DNA from: a virus
Reading direction: 5' to 3' (one strand)
DNA: 54,235 nt
IMG/VR virus record: IMGVR_UViG_3300025137_000002
Span: 1 to 54,235 of that record
In this document: in pieces, positions 17,040 through 26,368 of the stretch
Position numbering within the stretch: the stretch's first letter is position 1
Layout of the letters: the number at the start of each line of letters is the position of its first letter
The notes under the pieces: generated by a model
Told to the model about the DNA's origin: nothing
The model's database searches: none
What the model saw: the letters and a program-made list of their open reading frames with translations, nothing else
Position numbers and translations under genes: made by a program

Positions 17040-18340
17040 TAGCTAACTCTCCATGCTACATCGCCTCTAGATTTAGATAGTTCAGCCAATCCCCAAACCA
17101 ATGCGTCAAGTCTATCTGGCGATTCTTGGTTCGCCTCACCAGTGTATGAACACATTTGGCTTTCTAGCTCTGGGAACATTCCTATATGATGCACTCTCCT
17201 TTGTTCGTAAAGTGCGGCAATCGGTTCGGCTCTAAGTATTTTACCTCTTGTTGCCCTTACAGCACGGTAAGGAACATTAGGGTCAACGCTTCTTAGTAAC
17301 CTTTCCACTAAATCGCCTCCATTGTTCACCTCTGCGACTACTCTATCTGCACCCCATTCATAAAATGCATGGATAGTTTTTTTCGCCCATTGATCAGGAC
17401 TGTATTTCCCTGATATATCTTCTAATACATAATACTCGTTATTGAAGTCTTTGCCAACCACGACAATCCCAGTCTCATCAGAGTTGGCATTGGCAGTTAC
17501 AGCAGGGTCTACAGCTACTATAATTTGTGTGAGGTCTTTTTCAGTATTAGCCGGTAATCTTGATTCTTCAATGAGGGCAGTTTTCCACAACGCACCTTCA
17601 ATCATATCTATGATTTCAGCATACAGTTCTTGCCTACCTAAATTAGTGCCTTCATATTTTTCTTTCAACATAGCCAAAGCACTACTCGCAAGATTGGCCT
17701 CATTCTCAAATGTTGAACCACTTGTAACTATACAGTCATCTCTTTCAACTAAATCCCTGATTAGTTTCGTTGGCTTGGGGGTGGTAGTAATAATACATTG
17801 AGGGTTTTCACCTAAACGCAAACCAAACATCAATTGGTCAAATGCTTCGGGGTATCTCCATGATGCTAATTCATCGCACCATGCTCTATGAAACTGTGGT
17901 CCTCTTAACCTTTCTGGCTCTTGAGCCGCATACCCCACTATCTTACTTCCGTTGTACAATCTTATTTCTGCTAAAGATGATGAATACCCTTTTTGATTAT
18001 TTTGGTCTAAACAGTTTTCAGGAATAACCGAAACAAGACCTGATGGTCCTCCAAAACATACACGCCTTAAATCTCCATGAGTAGGAGCAACAACAGCACA
18101 TATACTGCCAGGATTTTTCAAAGCATAGATTGCGATATCTTGAGCACCTGTTCTAGTCTTACCCCAACCACGACCGGCTAAGATTAACCAAATGAAATGC
18201 TCTGCTTCCGGCTGAAGTTGTTTCTCTCTAGCTTGTGCTATCCACTTAGTGTATAGATTCCAAGTCGCCTCTTCGCTTAGCGTTTGCAACTTCGTCCAAG
18301 AGGTCCATAGCTTCTCGGAAAGATGTGGTGTCTTTGACAC
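17039..18340 (-). CDS. terL: Terminase large subunit
   Basis: A 433-residue packaging ATPase-nuclease. The Walker A-like motif is LAGRGWGKTRTG, the acidic Walker B region is RAWCDELASW, and the RNase H-like nuclease has IVAVDPAVTAN, DRVVAEVNNGGD and PDRLDALVWGL. It resembles the Terminase_6 / gene-transfer-agent type. The annotated start is a GTG at 18340 that overlaps the small subunit gene by 95 bases with no clear ribosome site, so the true start could be a little further in. Confidence 0.93.
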   Translation of the reverse strand: MSKTPHLSEKLWTSWTKLQTLSEEATWNLYTKWIAQAREKQLQPEAEHFIWLILAGRGWGKTRTGAQDIAIYALKNPGSICAVVAPTHGDLRRVCFGGPSGLVSVIPENCLDQNNQKGYSSSLAEIRLYNGSKIVGYAAQEPERLRGPQFHRAWCDELASWRYPEAFDQLMFGLRLGENPQCIITTTPKPTKLIRDLVERDDCIVTSGSTFENEANLASSALAMLKEKYEGTNLGRQELYAEIIDMIEGALWKTALIEESRLPANTEKDLTQIIVAVDPAVTANANSDETGIVVVGKDFNNEYYVLEDISGKYSPDQWAKKTIHAFYEWGADRVVAEVNNGGDLVERLLRSVDPNVPYRAVRATRGKILRAEPIAALYEQRRVHHIGMFPELESQMCSYTGEANQESPDRLDALVWGLAELSKSRGDVAWRVS

Positions 18341-18809
18341 TGGCGTTGATGTTTTCAGTTGATTCTCCTAATGCAAGTTTTGCTATTCGTTGAGCTGTAT
18401 GAGCAGCACTTGCGAGGCTCCTAATAGCTTGTGGTGGTAAGGGTTGTTTGCCCTCATTTATTTGTTTGTTATTTATCTGTAAGGATTGTGCAACTGAACT
18501 GTATATACCTTTCGCTAAATTGATACTACTGCTATCAAAATTTGTAGCCTCTTTTATTCTATCCTTGGTTCTTTTCTCATCTAATTTTTGTGTGAACTCC
18601 TGTTGAAATTCTGCTCTTTGTTGCTTCCAGTTTTCTGATGAAGCTAACCGATATAAAGTTGACTTAGCTATCTTATTTTTCTTTATGATTTCATCAAGGT
18701 TCGGAAACACTCTTTCTTCTGCACCGTCATACCCTTGTACAAACTCATTACGCATTTTGAGTTTCAAGTTTGGGGTTAGTTTTTTATTTACAGGCTTCTT
18801 ATTACTCAT
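18246..18809 (-). CDS. terS: Putative terminase small subunit
   Basis: A 187-residue protein directly upstream of and overlapping TerL. It has an N-terminal helix-turn-helix (NLDEIIKKNKIAKSTLYRLASSENW) as expected for site recognition, then a charged coiled coil and a C-terminal helical region that would oligomerise and dock the large subunit. It is the first gene of the leftward late block; the rightward early promoter lies in the gap upstream. Confidence 0.82.
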   Translation of the reverse strand: MSNKKPVNKKLTPNLKLKMRNEFVQGYDGAEERVFPNLDEIIKKNKIAKSTLYRLASSENWKQQRAEFQQEFTQKLDEKRTKDRIKEATNFDSSSINLAKGIYSSVAQSLQINNKQINEGKQPLPPQAIRSLASAAHTAQRIAKLALGESTENINASVKDTTSFREAMDLLDEVANAKRRGDLESIH

Positions 18810-18885
18810 TATTTCTCACTTATTCTAAACATCTTATTCCATAAAAGACCTATATTACAACTATTTATAGTATTGATACAACTAA

Positions 18886-18928
18886 TATTCCAAAAAGGGT
18901 TTACTTATTTACAATAATGAACAATACT
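18886..18928 (+). promoter_or_regulatory. Rightward early promoter with 19-base element
   Basis: TATTCCAAAAAGGGTTTAC occupies 18886-18904. TTTACT (18900-18905) resembles a -35 box and AATACT (18923-18928) a -10 box after 17 bases. It sits in the 163-base divergent gap between terS and the first early gene, which starts at 18973 behind a CAAGGAG ribosome site. Confidence 0.7.
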
Positions 18929-18972
18929 TAGTCCGTTGAATAAATTGAGCCGAAAGGCAAGGAGTAGTAACT

Positions 18973-19233
18973 ATGAATAACTTTACAACTAGAACATGGT
19001 CAGAGGCACTCGCCTTATATACCAAAAATCAACCTTCTGATTGGTCACATATCCCTGATGCTGAACTGAGTGATGAGCGATGTGGTGGTTGGATAATGCG
19101 TGATGCCGAAAATTATTATATTGGCTTCGTTTCTAACTACGGGTCAGCTACCTACACTTCCCATAAACTCACTACTGTAAGAACTAAGTTTGATGAGAAA
19201 GGTCGTGTACTCAATCCGTGGGAGAAATCATGA
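18973..19233 (+). CDS. Small early protein, unknown function
   Basis: An 86-residue protein, first gene after the early promoter, preceded by AAGGAG. It is Trp/Tyr-rich (WSEALALYTKNQPSDW, GGWIMRDAENYYIGF) and resembles no family I know. Its stop overlaps the next start as ATGA. First-position early genes of phages often encode host-takeover proteins, but nothing here proves that. Confidence 0.6.
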   Translation: MNNFTTRTWSEALALYTKNQPSDWSHIPDAELSDERCGGWIMRDAENYYIGFVSNYGSATYTSHKLTTVRTKFDEKGRVLNPWEKS

Positions 19234-19808
19234 TTTTATACCATGGTACTAATACACAGCATTTAGAAAAAATACTCACTGAGGGTATAAAGCCTAGAGG
19301 CAAGAATCAAAGCAACTGGGAGGAGAACCCAAGTCGGTCAGACATGGTTTACTTGACTAATTCCTATGCCCCATATTTCGCTCTATCACAATGTGAGGCT
19401 GACCAAGATTTTATTAAGCCGGTTGTGATTGAAGTTGATGTGCCTACTAAAAAATTATTCCCTGATGAAGATTACCTTGAACAGTTCACTAGGAATGACC
19501 CTGAGTGGAAATTCTTAGTTGATAAATGTGATATGGCTGAAAGGACTGCGATGTTCAAAAATGAGCTTACTAAGTACCATGAATATGGCTTACAGAGTCT
19601 ACAAGGATTAGGTAACTGTTGCTTCAAAGGAATCATTCCTCCTAAGAGGATTAAACGATACACGATTCTTGAGGCCTCCCTTGTACTCACCTATTCAGAC
19701 CCTACCATAACTTTAATGAATCAAATGTTCATGGGTAAACAGTATCACGACATTTGTAAAAATAAAATTTGGGAAAAGCCTTTTTCATTAAATGTTTTTG
19801 AAGTTTAA
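19230..19808 (+). CDS. Putative ADP-ribosyltransferase-fold protein
   Basis: About 192 residues. The N-terminus MILYHGTNTQHLEKILTEGI followed by DMVYLTNSYAPYFALSQ matches the first motifs of PARP/KptA-like ADP-ribosyltransferase folds (His in YHGT, then the YLT-YA strand-helix). A third acidic motif is not certain, so activity is unproven. The ATG at 19230 overlaps the previous stop and follows GGGAGAA, better than the upstream in-frame start at 19218. An early phage transferase could modify host proteins or nucleic acids. Confidence 0.5.
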   Translation: MILYHGTNTQHLEKILTEGIKPRGKNQSNWEENPSRSDMVYLTNSYAPYFALSQCEADQDFIKPVVIEVDVPTKKLFPDEDYLEQFTRNDPEWKFLVDKCDMAERTAMFKNELTKYHEYGLQSLQGLGNCCFKGIIPPKRIKRYTILEASLVLTYSDPTITLMNQMFMGKQYHDICKNKIWEKPFSLNVFEV

Positions 19809-19835
19809 TAAAATATTATTTCAGGAGAAATTATT

Positions 19836-20318
19836 ATGAATATATTTGCAGTTGCAAAAAGTCCTAGGGTGTCAGCACGCTCACTTCCAGATAAGCTAGT
19901 GGTAAAAATGCCATTAGAATCTGCACAGATGTTAAGCACATCGCTCCGTTGTTTCATGTCTGATGATGCTTGTAATACTCTAGGCATCTATAAGGTTGCT
20001 TTCAAAAATCACCCTTGTACGATATGGGCGAGGACTAGCCGTTCAAATTTTGATTGGTTAGTTGCACACTTTGAAACTCTATGTGATGAGTATACAGCTA
20101 GGTATGATAGGGTTCATGCTTGTAGGAGGTTGTTATACGCCTTCAAAACTTTCCGTGTATTTATTCCAGATGGTCCTTTGACTCCTTTCGCTCAATGTAT
20201 GCCTGATGAATATAAATCAGATAGTCATATTGAAGCTTATCGTGATTATATGGTTGCCGAAAAAACTTACGCTGTTTGGAAGTTTACTGAACAGCCTCAA
20301 TGGTGGGTGGCTTCATGA
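19836..20318 (+). CDS. Conserved phage protein (HxxKMPLE-type family)
   Basis: A 160-residue protein of a family widespread in phages. Visible signatures are DKLVVKMPLESAQMLST, FKNHPCTIWARTSRSNFDWL and LTPFAQCMPDEYK, ending in a Trp-rich tail. Its biochemical role is not known to me; some databases loosely link similar proteins to DNA glycosylases, which I cannot confirm. AGGAGA precedes the start. It overlaps the next gene. Confidence 0.6.
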   Translation: MNIFAVAKSPRVSARSLPDKLVVKMPLESAQMLSTSLRCFMSDDACNTLGIYKVAFKNHPCTIWARTSRSNFDWLVAHFETLCDEYTARYDRVHACRRLLYAFKTFRVFIPDGPLTPFAQCMPDEYKSDSHIEAYRDYMVAEKTYAVWKFTEQPQWWVAS

Positions 20319-20941
20319 GTATAGAAATGATGAATGGTGCTTGGAATACTGATGGTCTAACACCTACTAAAAAATTGATTCTTTTACTACTTGGTGCGTA
20401 CGCTGATGAGAATGGTCAATGTTATCCGTCCCACCGTCATATAGCTAAGAAGATTGGTCTTAAAGACACTAAGGGAATACAGAGAACTATAAAAGAATTT
20501 GAGGAAGAAGGCTTACTAAGAATTGAGCATCGTAAGACTGTAGATGGTGGATATACTTCAAATAAATACACTCTTTTACTACCTACGGGTAAATCCACCC
20601 CCACCGGTGTAAAAAAGGTGACCGACCCCGTGCCAGTACCCTCCAATAAAAAAGATGATAAAAAAACTAATATATTATATCCGGAGGACTTTGAGTTCTT
20701 CTGGAAATTGTATCCGAGGCGTATCGGGAAATATCAAGCCGGTATCTCATTTGAAAAAGCACTTCACACCGTCCTCTATGATGATTTGATTCACGCTACC
20801 AAAGTGTTTGTTCAAGAAATGAAGAATACAGAAGAGAAATATATTGTTCATGCTACTACATGGCTCAATCAGAAAAGGTATTTAGATTATAAAGACGGGA
20901 AGATTGATAAGCCTAAACCACTTAACAACATAGCAGGATAA
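20315..20941 (+). CDS. Replication initiator-like helix-turn-helix protein
   Basis: About 208 residues, with the ATG at 20315 overlapping the previous stop. Residues 1-90 form a winged helix-turn-helix of the RepL/HTH_36 type (CYPSHRHIAKKIGL, then IQRTIKEFEEEGLL). After a Pro/Lys linker comes a C-terminal domain (FEFFWKLYPRRIGKYQAGISFEKAL) typical of phage replication proteins that load helicase. It directly precedes the primase-helicase gene, supporting a role in origin recognition. Confidence 0.7.
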   Translation: MSIEMMNGAWNTDGLTPTKKLILLLLGAYADENGQCYPSHRHIAKKIGLKDTKGIQRTIKEFEEEGLLRIEHRKTVDGGYTSNKYTLLLPTGKSTPTGVKKVTDPVPVPSNKKDDKKTNILYPEDFEFFWKLYPRRIGKYQAGISFEKALHTVLYDDLIHATKVFVQEMKNTEEKYIVHATTWLNQKRYLDYKDGKIDKPKPLNNIAG

Positions 20942-20944
20942 ATT

Positions 20945-22645
20945 ATGAAACAAACATTACACCAAAGATTAACTGAAGAAGGCATATCGCTTGATTATAA
21001 AGATGGTAATAATAAAATTCATTGCCCTAAATGTCAGCCACCTCATAATCCTAGAGATACCCCGTTATCATTAACTGTTAAAAGTGATACAGCAGTTTGG
21101 TATTGCCATCATTGTGAATACAAAGGTACATGGACAGCTGACTATAATGTATTCAGACCTTACACAAAACAAAAAACATACATCAAGCCGGTTATTGAAA
21201 ACGCTACATATCCGGATAGCATGTTTGACTTCTTCACGAAAAGAGCCATCAGCAAAGAAACTGTTAAGGCTTTAAAAATATATCGCGAGGCTAGTTGGAT
21301 AGCTTTCCCTTACTTTGATGATAAAGGTAATACATTAAATATTAAGTTCAGGACTCCTGATAAGAGATTTAAGCAATCTAAGGAGTCACAGCCAACCCTT
21401 TACAACTATGATAATTGTTACGCTAGTGACACAGTTATATATTGTGAGGGCGAAATGGATGTATTGTCCTTATATGAAGTCGGATTCCCGTACGCTACTA
21501 CACTTCCAAATGGTGCTCCAAAAGAAGCAAAGTTTAAAGATGATGATGCGAGGTTTGAGCCACTAAAATTTTGCCCGTTAGTTGCTAAGAAGATAATCCT
21601 GTTTACTGATAACGATACGAGTGGTCGTGCCTTACATAAAGAATTGTTACATAGATACGGGAAAGATATATGTTGGTTCGTTAGGTTGCCGGAAGGTTGT
21701 AAAGATGCCAATGAAGTACTTATGAAGCACGGTCAAGCCATGCTCAAAGAGATGGTTGATAATTGTGAGCCTTATCCGGTTGATGGTTTATATACTGCTA
21801 AAGATTATTGGAATCAAATTCAAGAGCTTTACGATGGTCAATATGAAAAGCCTTTTGAGATAGGTATGAATGGTCTTGATGACTTATATAAAATTATGAA
21901 GGGTACTTTTCATGTTGTTACAGGTATACCTAATCATGGTAAGTCATTATTCCTTGACCAAGTATTAGTTAAGTTAGCTAAGAAGCACGGTCTTAAGTTT
22001 GCTGTGTTCTCTCCGGAGCATTCAACATCAATGCACATTAGAAGATTATTACAGATGGTGATTCAAAAACCTTTTGAGGAAAATCTTGATATGCGAATGA
22101 CTAAAGAAGATATTGCTGTTGGTATGGAATTTATTCATAAACACTTTTACTTTATAGAGGCAAAAGAAGCAGTACCGAATATTGACTTCATTCTCAAGGT
22201 CGCAAAATCTGCATGTATGAAATATGGCATAGATGGTTTAGTGATTGACCCGTATAACGAAGTTGATGCCAAAAGAGGTGGCAATGCTAGGGAAGATGAA
22301 CATATCCGTGACTTCATATCCACTTGTAAACGATTCTCAAAAATACACGATATCGTTACTTGGGTTGTTGCCCACCCCACTAAATTACCAAAGACTGATA
22401 AGGGTGGTTATTCTCCACCGACTGCTTACGACATCTCAGGTGCGGCACATTGGCACAACCAAGCTGATGTTGTAATGACTGTACATCGTGATTTTGATGA
22501 AAACTCTACATCTGTATTGTTAAGAAAAGTTAGAGAACAGGACTTATACGGAAAGATTGGTGAAGCTAAGTTCTTCTATAATTTTAAAACGAGGTCCTAC
22601 GAGCAGTTGACTACGGGCGACTGGGAATCTTACGACTTTGATTAA
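20945..22645 (+). CDS. Primase-helicase (T7 gp4-like)
   Basis: A 566-residue protein. The N-terminal zinc-binding domain has CPKC and CHHC pairs (residues about 24-60). The Toprim primase core has YCEGEMDVLSLYEVG and ILFTDNDTSGRA. The C-terminal RecA-like helicase has HVVTGIPNHGKSLFLDQV as Walker A, then FAVFSPEHS, GLVIDPYNEVD and VAHPTKLPK. One polypeptide should prime and unwind at the fork. No phage DNA polymerase is visible, so the host enzyme is probably used. The last codons overlap the opposing cytidylyltransferase gene. Confidence 0.92.
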   Translation: MKQTLHQRLTEEGISLDYKDGNNKIHCPKCQPPHNPRDTPLSLTVKSDTAVWYCHHCEYKGTWTADYNVFRPYTKQKTYIKPVIENATYPDSMFDFFTKRAISKETVKALKIYREASWIAFPYFDDKGNTLNIKFRTPDKRFKQSKESQPTLYNYDNCYASDTVIYCEGEMDVLSLYEVGFPYATTLPNGAPKEAKFKDDDARFEPLKFCPLVAKKIILFTDNDTSGRALHKELLHRYGKDICWFVRLPEGCKDANEVLMKHGQAMLKEMVDNCEPYPVDGLYTAKDYWNQIQELYDGQYEKPFEIGMNGLDDLYKIMKGTFHVVTGIPNHGKSLFLDQVLVKLAKKHGLKFAVFSPEHSTSMHIRRLLQMVIQKPFEENLDMRMTKEDIAVGMEFIHKHFYFIEAKEAVPNIDFILKVAKSACMKYGIDGLVIDPYNEVDAKRGGNAREDEHIRDFISTCKRFSKIHDIVTWVVAHPTKLPKTDKGGYSPPTAYDISGAAHWHNQADVVMTVHRDFDENSTSVLLRKVREQDLYGKIGEAKFFYNFKTRSYEQLTTGDWESYDFD

Positions 22646-23069
22646 CACGCTCACGGAGTTCACTGGTGGAGAAAGAATGTTTTCTATCATTGTAATATAA
22701 TTCAATGAAGTCTAAATGACTGCCGGTGAATTCCTTGTCCTTGTATTCAATACCTAAGAATCTGATATGTGGTCGTATTGTTAATAACATATCAATGATA
22801 TCTTGCTCAGTAGTAAAAGGTATTACACAATCAACATATTCTAAACCTTGTACTTGCACCCATCTTTCAAAGATAGTTTGTATAGGTTTATTTTTAGTAT
22901 CTGGTCGGTCAACAGTTGGGTCATTCAATAATCCTACAACGAGGTAATCACAATTAGCTTTGGCTTCTGCCAACATAGCGACATGACCTGCGTGTAACAT
23001 ATCAAATGTACTACATGTATACCCAATCTTCGCTCCTGTTTTTTTTAAATGTTCAATTTTTGCTAACAT
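22611..23069 (-). CDS. Cytidylyltransferase-like nucleotidyltransferase
   Basis: A 152-residue protein of the TagD/RfaE-C type. GYTCSTFDMLHAGHVAML is the substrate-binding HxGH loop and HSFSTSELRERV matches the ISTT-type motif. It should join a phosphorylated small molecule (such as glycerol, choline or a sugar phosphate) to CMP. It is the last gene of the leftward TET/JBP cassette and overlaps the HAD-kinase gene, so it probably activates the group made by that kinase. The substrate is unknown. Confidence 0.82.
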   Translation of the reverse strand: MLAKIEHLKKTGAKIGYTCSTFDMLHAGHVAMLAEAKANCDYLVVGLLNDPTVDRPDTKNKPIQTIFERWVQVQGLEYVDCVIPFTTEQDIIDMLLTIRPHIRFLGIEYKDKEFTGSHLDFIELYYNDRKHSFSTSELRERVNQSRKIPSRP

Positions 23070-24060
23070 GATATAACTCCTCTATTTTTTCTTGACATAC
23101 TTTTTTGTTGTCAGTGTATTTGTAAAACCTTAACCAATGAGATAACTCTAATTGTTTCATGGGGTATTCTGCATACCTACTCATGACATACTCATATCTA
23201 CTGGCCTCATTAAAACGATTCAACGACATTGCTAATTTACTTACATCAAGCAACCATGATGTGAAGTCTTTTTCTGAATATATAGGGTCAATAAAATATA
23301 TATGGTCGCCTCTAGTAATGAAGTTATCAATAGCACTATCACCATGACAAAAACTAACATTGTTATTCATTACATCTGCAATATGGTTATTATCAAGCAC
23401 ATCTATATATTCTCTATTGAGCTTTTGTTCTTTGATATGTTTATTACACCTATCAATATAGACATTCCATTTTTTTACATTTAGTGTTTTTGAATTGTAG
23501 CTATCAATCACATTACATAAACTCACGACATCAGTATCAGCAGTTTTATCTATGTATTCCATTGTTATAGTTTTGCCGATAAGTTTATGAATCAAAGGCG
23601 TGTGTAGATTAATATCTTTCGCTTTTTCATACCACTCAATAGCCTGTTTTGAATTTGTTGCAGTTTTGCTTACTTGATTGCCTTGTTTAATTACATAAGA
23701 ACCGGACATGCCGTACATTCTTTTGTATTCAAGTTCAGCGAATGCTTCTGGGGTTAATGCTTTATCATCAATGTAATATGTTGCTAGGTATTTCTGAAAT
23801 GAAAGTTTATGGTACTTGACTCCGTTCTTTACTAACCAAAGATGAATCTGTCTGCCATATTTTTCTTCTGCTTTTTCTGAGTCGCCATTACAACTTAATT
23901 GACCTCTAGCTGTAACAATATATATTTCCCAACCATTGTCATAAAAGAAATTGAGTTTATCTATAACTTTCTGATTAGGTATTGCGTTGTTCCAATCCCT
24001 GTTAAGAGTGAAACTTATAGTGTCATCAAAATCACAATGTATTCTTTTGTCGTGACTCAT
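23053..24060 (-). CDS. HAD phosphatase fused to APH/choline-kinase-like domain
   Basis: A 335-residue two-domain protein. Residues 1 to about 125 are a HAD domain (HCDFDDTISFTL, IYIVTARG, YYIDDKA) like capsule biosynthesis phosphatases. Residues about 135-335 resemble an aminoglycoside/choline kinase fold: VSFCHGDSAIDNFI is the catalytic loop and IYFIDPIYSEKDF the metal-binding segment. The two activities act on phosphate groups of small molecules or glycans. With the adjoining cytidylyltransferase the set resembles phosphocholine- or phosphoglycerol-type decoration pathways. Here it sits in a TET/JBP operon, so the target may be DNA. Confidence 0.75.
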   Translation of the reverse strand: MSHDKRIHCDFDDTISFTLNRDWNNAIPNQKVIDKLNFFYDNGWEIYIVTARGQLSCNGDSEKAEEKYGRQIHLWLVKNGVKYHKLSFQKYLATYYIDDKALTPEAFAELEYKRMYGMSGSYVIKQGNQVSKTATNSKQAIEWYEKAKDINLHTPLIHKLIGKTITMEYIDKTADTDVVSLCNVIDSYNSKTLNVKKWNVYIDRCNKHIKEQKLNREYIDVLDNNHIADVMNNNVSFCHGDSAIDNFITRGDHIYFIDPIYSEKDFTSWLLDVSKLAMSLNRFNEASRYEYVMSRYAEYPMKQLELSHWLRFYKYTDNKKVCQEKIEELYHVSKN

Positions 24061-24826
24061 ACGCTTTCTTCCAAGATATTATAGACTCTAGTCTTTTATT
24101 ATCACCATCTTCTGTGGTCCAATTTGGGTTCATTTTATATTTGAGCTTCACGAAATCAGGAAACTCATCTCTCAACTTTTGATAGCACCATTGATGCGTT
24201 TTATTATTTCTAAATTCAGAATTACCACCTTCTTTCCCGTGTTGATGAAAAAAAGCATAGTTGTAAAGAACTAAATTCTTCATACCTTTCGTGAACATAG
24301 ATAACAAAGCATAAAAATCTTCAAAATTCTTAGCACCAGTTTTTTTATATAAACCATCAAAAGAAATATCATTATCATCAAACATTTTAGTATTTATGCC
24401 ATAACAGGAATATGACCTCTGTATCTCTGCTGAATTTTCTAACACTCTATTGTTACCGGCTCTATCTGAAATACCAACCCAAGCATATGTATCAAGAGCA
24501 TCGCTTACTACTGATAACATTTCCCGCATACTTTCTTTATTTATATTGACGATTCTTCCGGCAGGTGTTCGTTGATAAAACTTCACTTGGTCATCTACTA
24601 TAAATATCTTTTCACCCATAAACATATCTACTAGCTTCTGCCTAGTGTCAGCGATACCATCAGTGATGCCTAAGTCTATGACTTGTGCCATTGGGTTAAG
24701 ATGTTGTAAATACTCCACACGGGTCGTATCCGTACATAGATATATATTATTGAGTTGTTCAGCAGGGAATGATTTAAAAGATACTTGGGAATCTTCCCTC
24801 ATGTAAGTCGGTATGACTATTTTCAT
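24032..24826 (-). CDS. Glycosyltransferase, probably TET/JBP-associated type
   Basis: A 264-residue GT-A-like protein. The start is KIVIPTYMREDSQ; GITDGIADTRQKLVDMF is followed by KIFIVDDQVKFYQR as the likely nucleotide-sugar and metal site; residues about 175-200 and FFHQHGKEGGNSE form the acceptor part. It overlaps the TET/JBP gene upstream and the HAD-kinase gene downstream. Glycosyltransferases with this shape next to phage TET/JBP genes are proposed to glucosylate hydroxymethylated bases. The acceptor here is inferred from context. Confidence 0.72.
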   Translation of the reverse strand: MKIVIPTYMREDSQVSFKSFPAEQLNNIYLCTDTTRVEYLQHLNPMAQVIDLGITDGIADTRQKLVDMFMGEKIFIVDDQVKFYQRTPAGRIVNINKESMREMLSVVSDALDTYAWVGISDRAGNNRVLENSAEIQRSYSCYGINTKMFDDNDISFDGLYKKTGAKNFEDFYALLSMFTKGMKNLVLYNYAFFHQHGKEGGNSEFRNNKTHQWCYQKLRDEFPDFVKLKYKMNPNWTTEDGDNKRLESIISWKKAYESRQKNTL

Positions 24827-25764
24827 GCGTTAATTTTATCGCCCTCTTTCCTATTTTTCGCCCTGTGTAATTCATCGTTGATGCTACCACAATGCATCAT
24901 GTTTTTTCTGTAGTACGCTACCAGAGATATTCTTTCAAAAGGTTTAGTTGAAGTCATTGCTGTATTCCCATGCACCTCATGTACATCAAAGAAACATACA
25001 TCGCCACTAGATAAATCAAATGCTACATCCCATCTTGGCATAACAGTAAATCCACCCTCATAAGAACCGGCACTCAAAACTGCTAGATTACCCAAAGCAC
25101 ACTCTAAATCACCGGCATCTTTATGATAGGCAGTTTGAAAGTTTTTGTTGATCGTTACTGTTGTAAAAACTGTATCAGTAATAACAAAATCACTACTCGT
25201 TTCATCAACTACTGCTTTATGTTCAGCGAACTTTTCAGGACATGCTTCTTCATACATTTTTGAAATGTACTTCAACATCGGTACACCTTTCGCAAATTTT
25301 TCTAAATGCTTTTCCGTGTACATAGTTTGACGACAATATGGAAACCTTACATTCCTATCAAAATAACCGGCTATACCCGACCTAACTTTTTTTGCCCTTG
25401 ATACTCTACTCAAAGTACCATCTTGTTTTACTACACGAAATCTTTTGTCATTTAATTTGACATTATTGGCTGAATCATCAACTCCACTTGAACCATCAGC
25501 ATAAGCCAAAGGTCCTGCCGCATTTCCCCTGTTCTCACTTATGGTTGCCGCAGGTTTAAATCCTTCATAAGCATCTCTACATATATTTGCTGGAATTTTA
25601 TTTTTTCTAAAGAAGAATAATGGCTGACCATCACTACTGTAACAATTACAGTCATCGCTAATAACAGTTGAGTAATCTTTTTCAGAAGCATAAGTACCCA
25701 TCATATCATTAGCATTTGCTTCTGACATCTTAGGCTCTAATATATATTCAGGTATCTGACTCAT
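24823..25764 (-). CDS. TET/JBP-family dioxygenase (putative DNA base hydroxylase)
   Basis: A 313-residue Fe(II)/2-oxoglutarate enzyme. FQTAYHKDAGDLECALGNL carries the His-x-Asp iron ligands, then LSAGSYEGGFTVMPRWDVAF and SGDVCFFDVHEVHGNT with the distal His, and FERISLVAYYRKNM with the 2-oxoglutarate Arg. This arrangement is typical of TET/JBP proteins, which oxidise 5-methylcytosine or thymine in DNA. It overlaps the ParB-like gene upstream and the glycosyltransferase downstream. I see no C5-cytosine methyltransferase in the genome, so the substrate could be thymine or host-methylated cytosine. Confidence 0.82.
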   Translation of the reverse strand: MSQIPEYILEPKMSEANANDMMGTYASEKDYSTVISDDCNCYSSDGQPLFFFRKNKIPANICRDAYEGFKPAATISENRGNAAGPLAYADGSSGVDDSANNVKLNDKRFRVVKQDGTLSRVSRAKKVRSGIAGYFDRNVRFPYCRQTMYTEKHLEKFAKGVPMLKYISKMYEEACPEKFAEHKAVVDETSSDFVITDTVFTTVTINKNFQTAYHKDAGDLECALGNLAVLSAGSYEGGFTVMPRWDVAFDLSSGDVCFFDVHEVHGNTAMTSTKPFERISLVAYYRKNMMHCGSINDELHRAKNRKEGDKINA

Positions 25765-26368
25765 TTTTAACTGCCCTAAAAACTATGTCGGAAAAGTTTT
25801 CTATCCCGTATTTATCTTTCAACAAAAGCAGACATTGTTTAAATTCAGCTAATTGTTGTAAATCATATAATAGCATAAATTGTTTTACATTCGTTTCAGG
25901 AACATCAAATGTACTATCAATCTGCATGTCCCCAATATCAACATCATCAGGTGCATCAAATTCTAACATTGACTCATTTAATTTTGCAATTTCATCTAAA
26001 TCAAAACCTGTCATATTCAAATCAAAATCAAAGTCAGCTAATTTATCAAACTCTTTAGCAAGTAATTTCTTATCCCATTGGGCATAGTCTTGAGATTTGT
26101 TATCCATTAACCGGTAAGCCATTTTTTGCTCATCAGTTAAATCAGTAGCTATTTTTACAGGTACTTTTTTTATGTCTAAAAGTTTTGCGGCTTTTAATCT
26201 GGAATGTCCTGCTAGGATTATCATATCTTCATCAACAACTATCGGTGATTGCCAACCATAATTGCTAATACTTTGTGCTACCTTTTCAACTGCTTTATCA
26301 TTTATTCGTGCGTTGTCCTCGTATGGGGTTATATCATCAACGCTTTTCATTACTGTTTTAAATGCCAT
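25748..26368 (-). CDS. ParB/Srx-like DNA-associated protein
   Basis: A 206-residue protein. The ParB-type domain has QSPIVVDEDMIILAGHSRLKAA, DLTDEQKMAYRLMDNKS and the DFDLNMTGFDLDEI segment, usually found fused to phage DNA methyltransferases. Here it stands alone, followed by a short C-terminal domain (residues about 150-206). ParB-like proteins often accompany phage TET/JBP genes. It may guide or nick DNA during base modification. Its ATG overlaps the HTH gene stop (TAATG). Confidence 0.8.
   Translation of the reverse strand: MAFKTVMKSVDDITPYEDNARINDKAVEKVAQSISNYGWQSPIVVDEDMIILAGHSRLKAAKLLDIKKVPVKIATDLTDEQKMAYRLMDNKSQDYAQWDKKLLAKEFDKLADFDFDLNMTGFDLDEIAKLNESMLEFDAPDDVDIGDMQIDSTFDVPETNVKQFMLLYDLQQLAEFKQCLLLLKDKYGIENFSDIVFRAVKNESDT

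Noticed and set aside
19836-20318. T4 endonuclease V (pyrimidine dimer glycosylase) identity.
   Set aside because: The sequence does not share the T4 enzyme's catalytic N-terminus or overall pattern; only loose database labels link the families.
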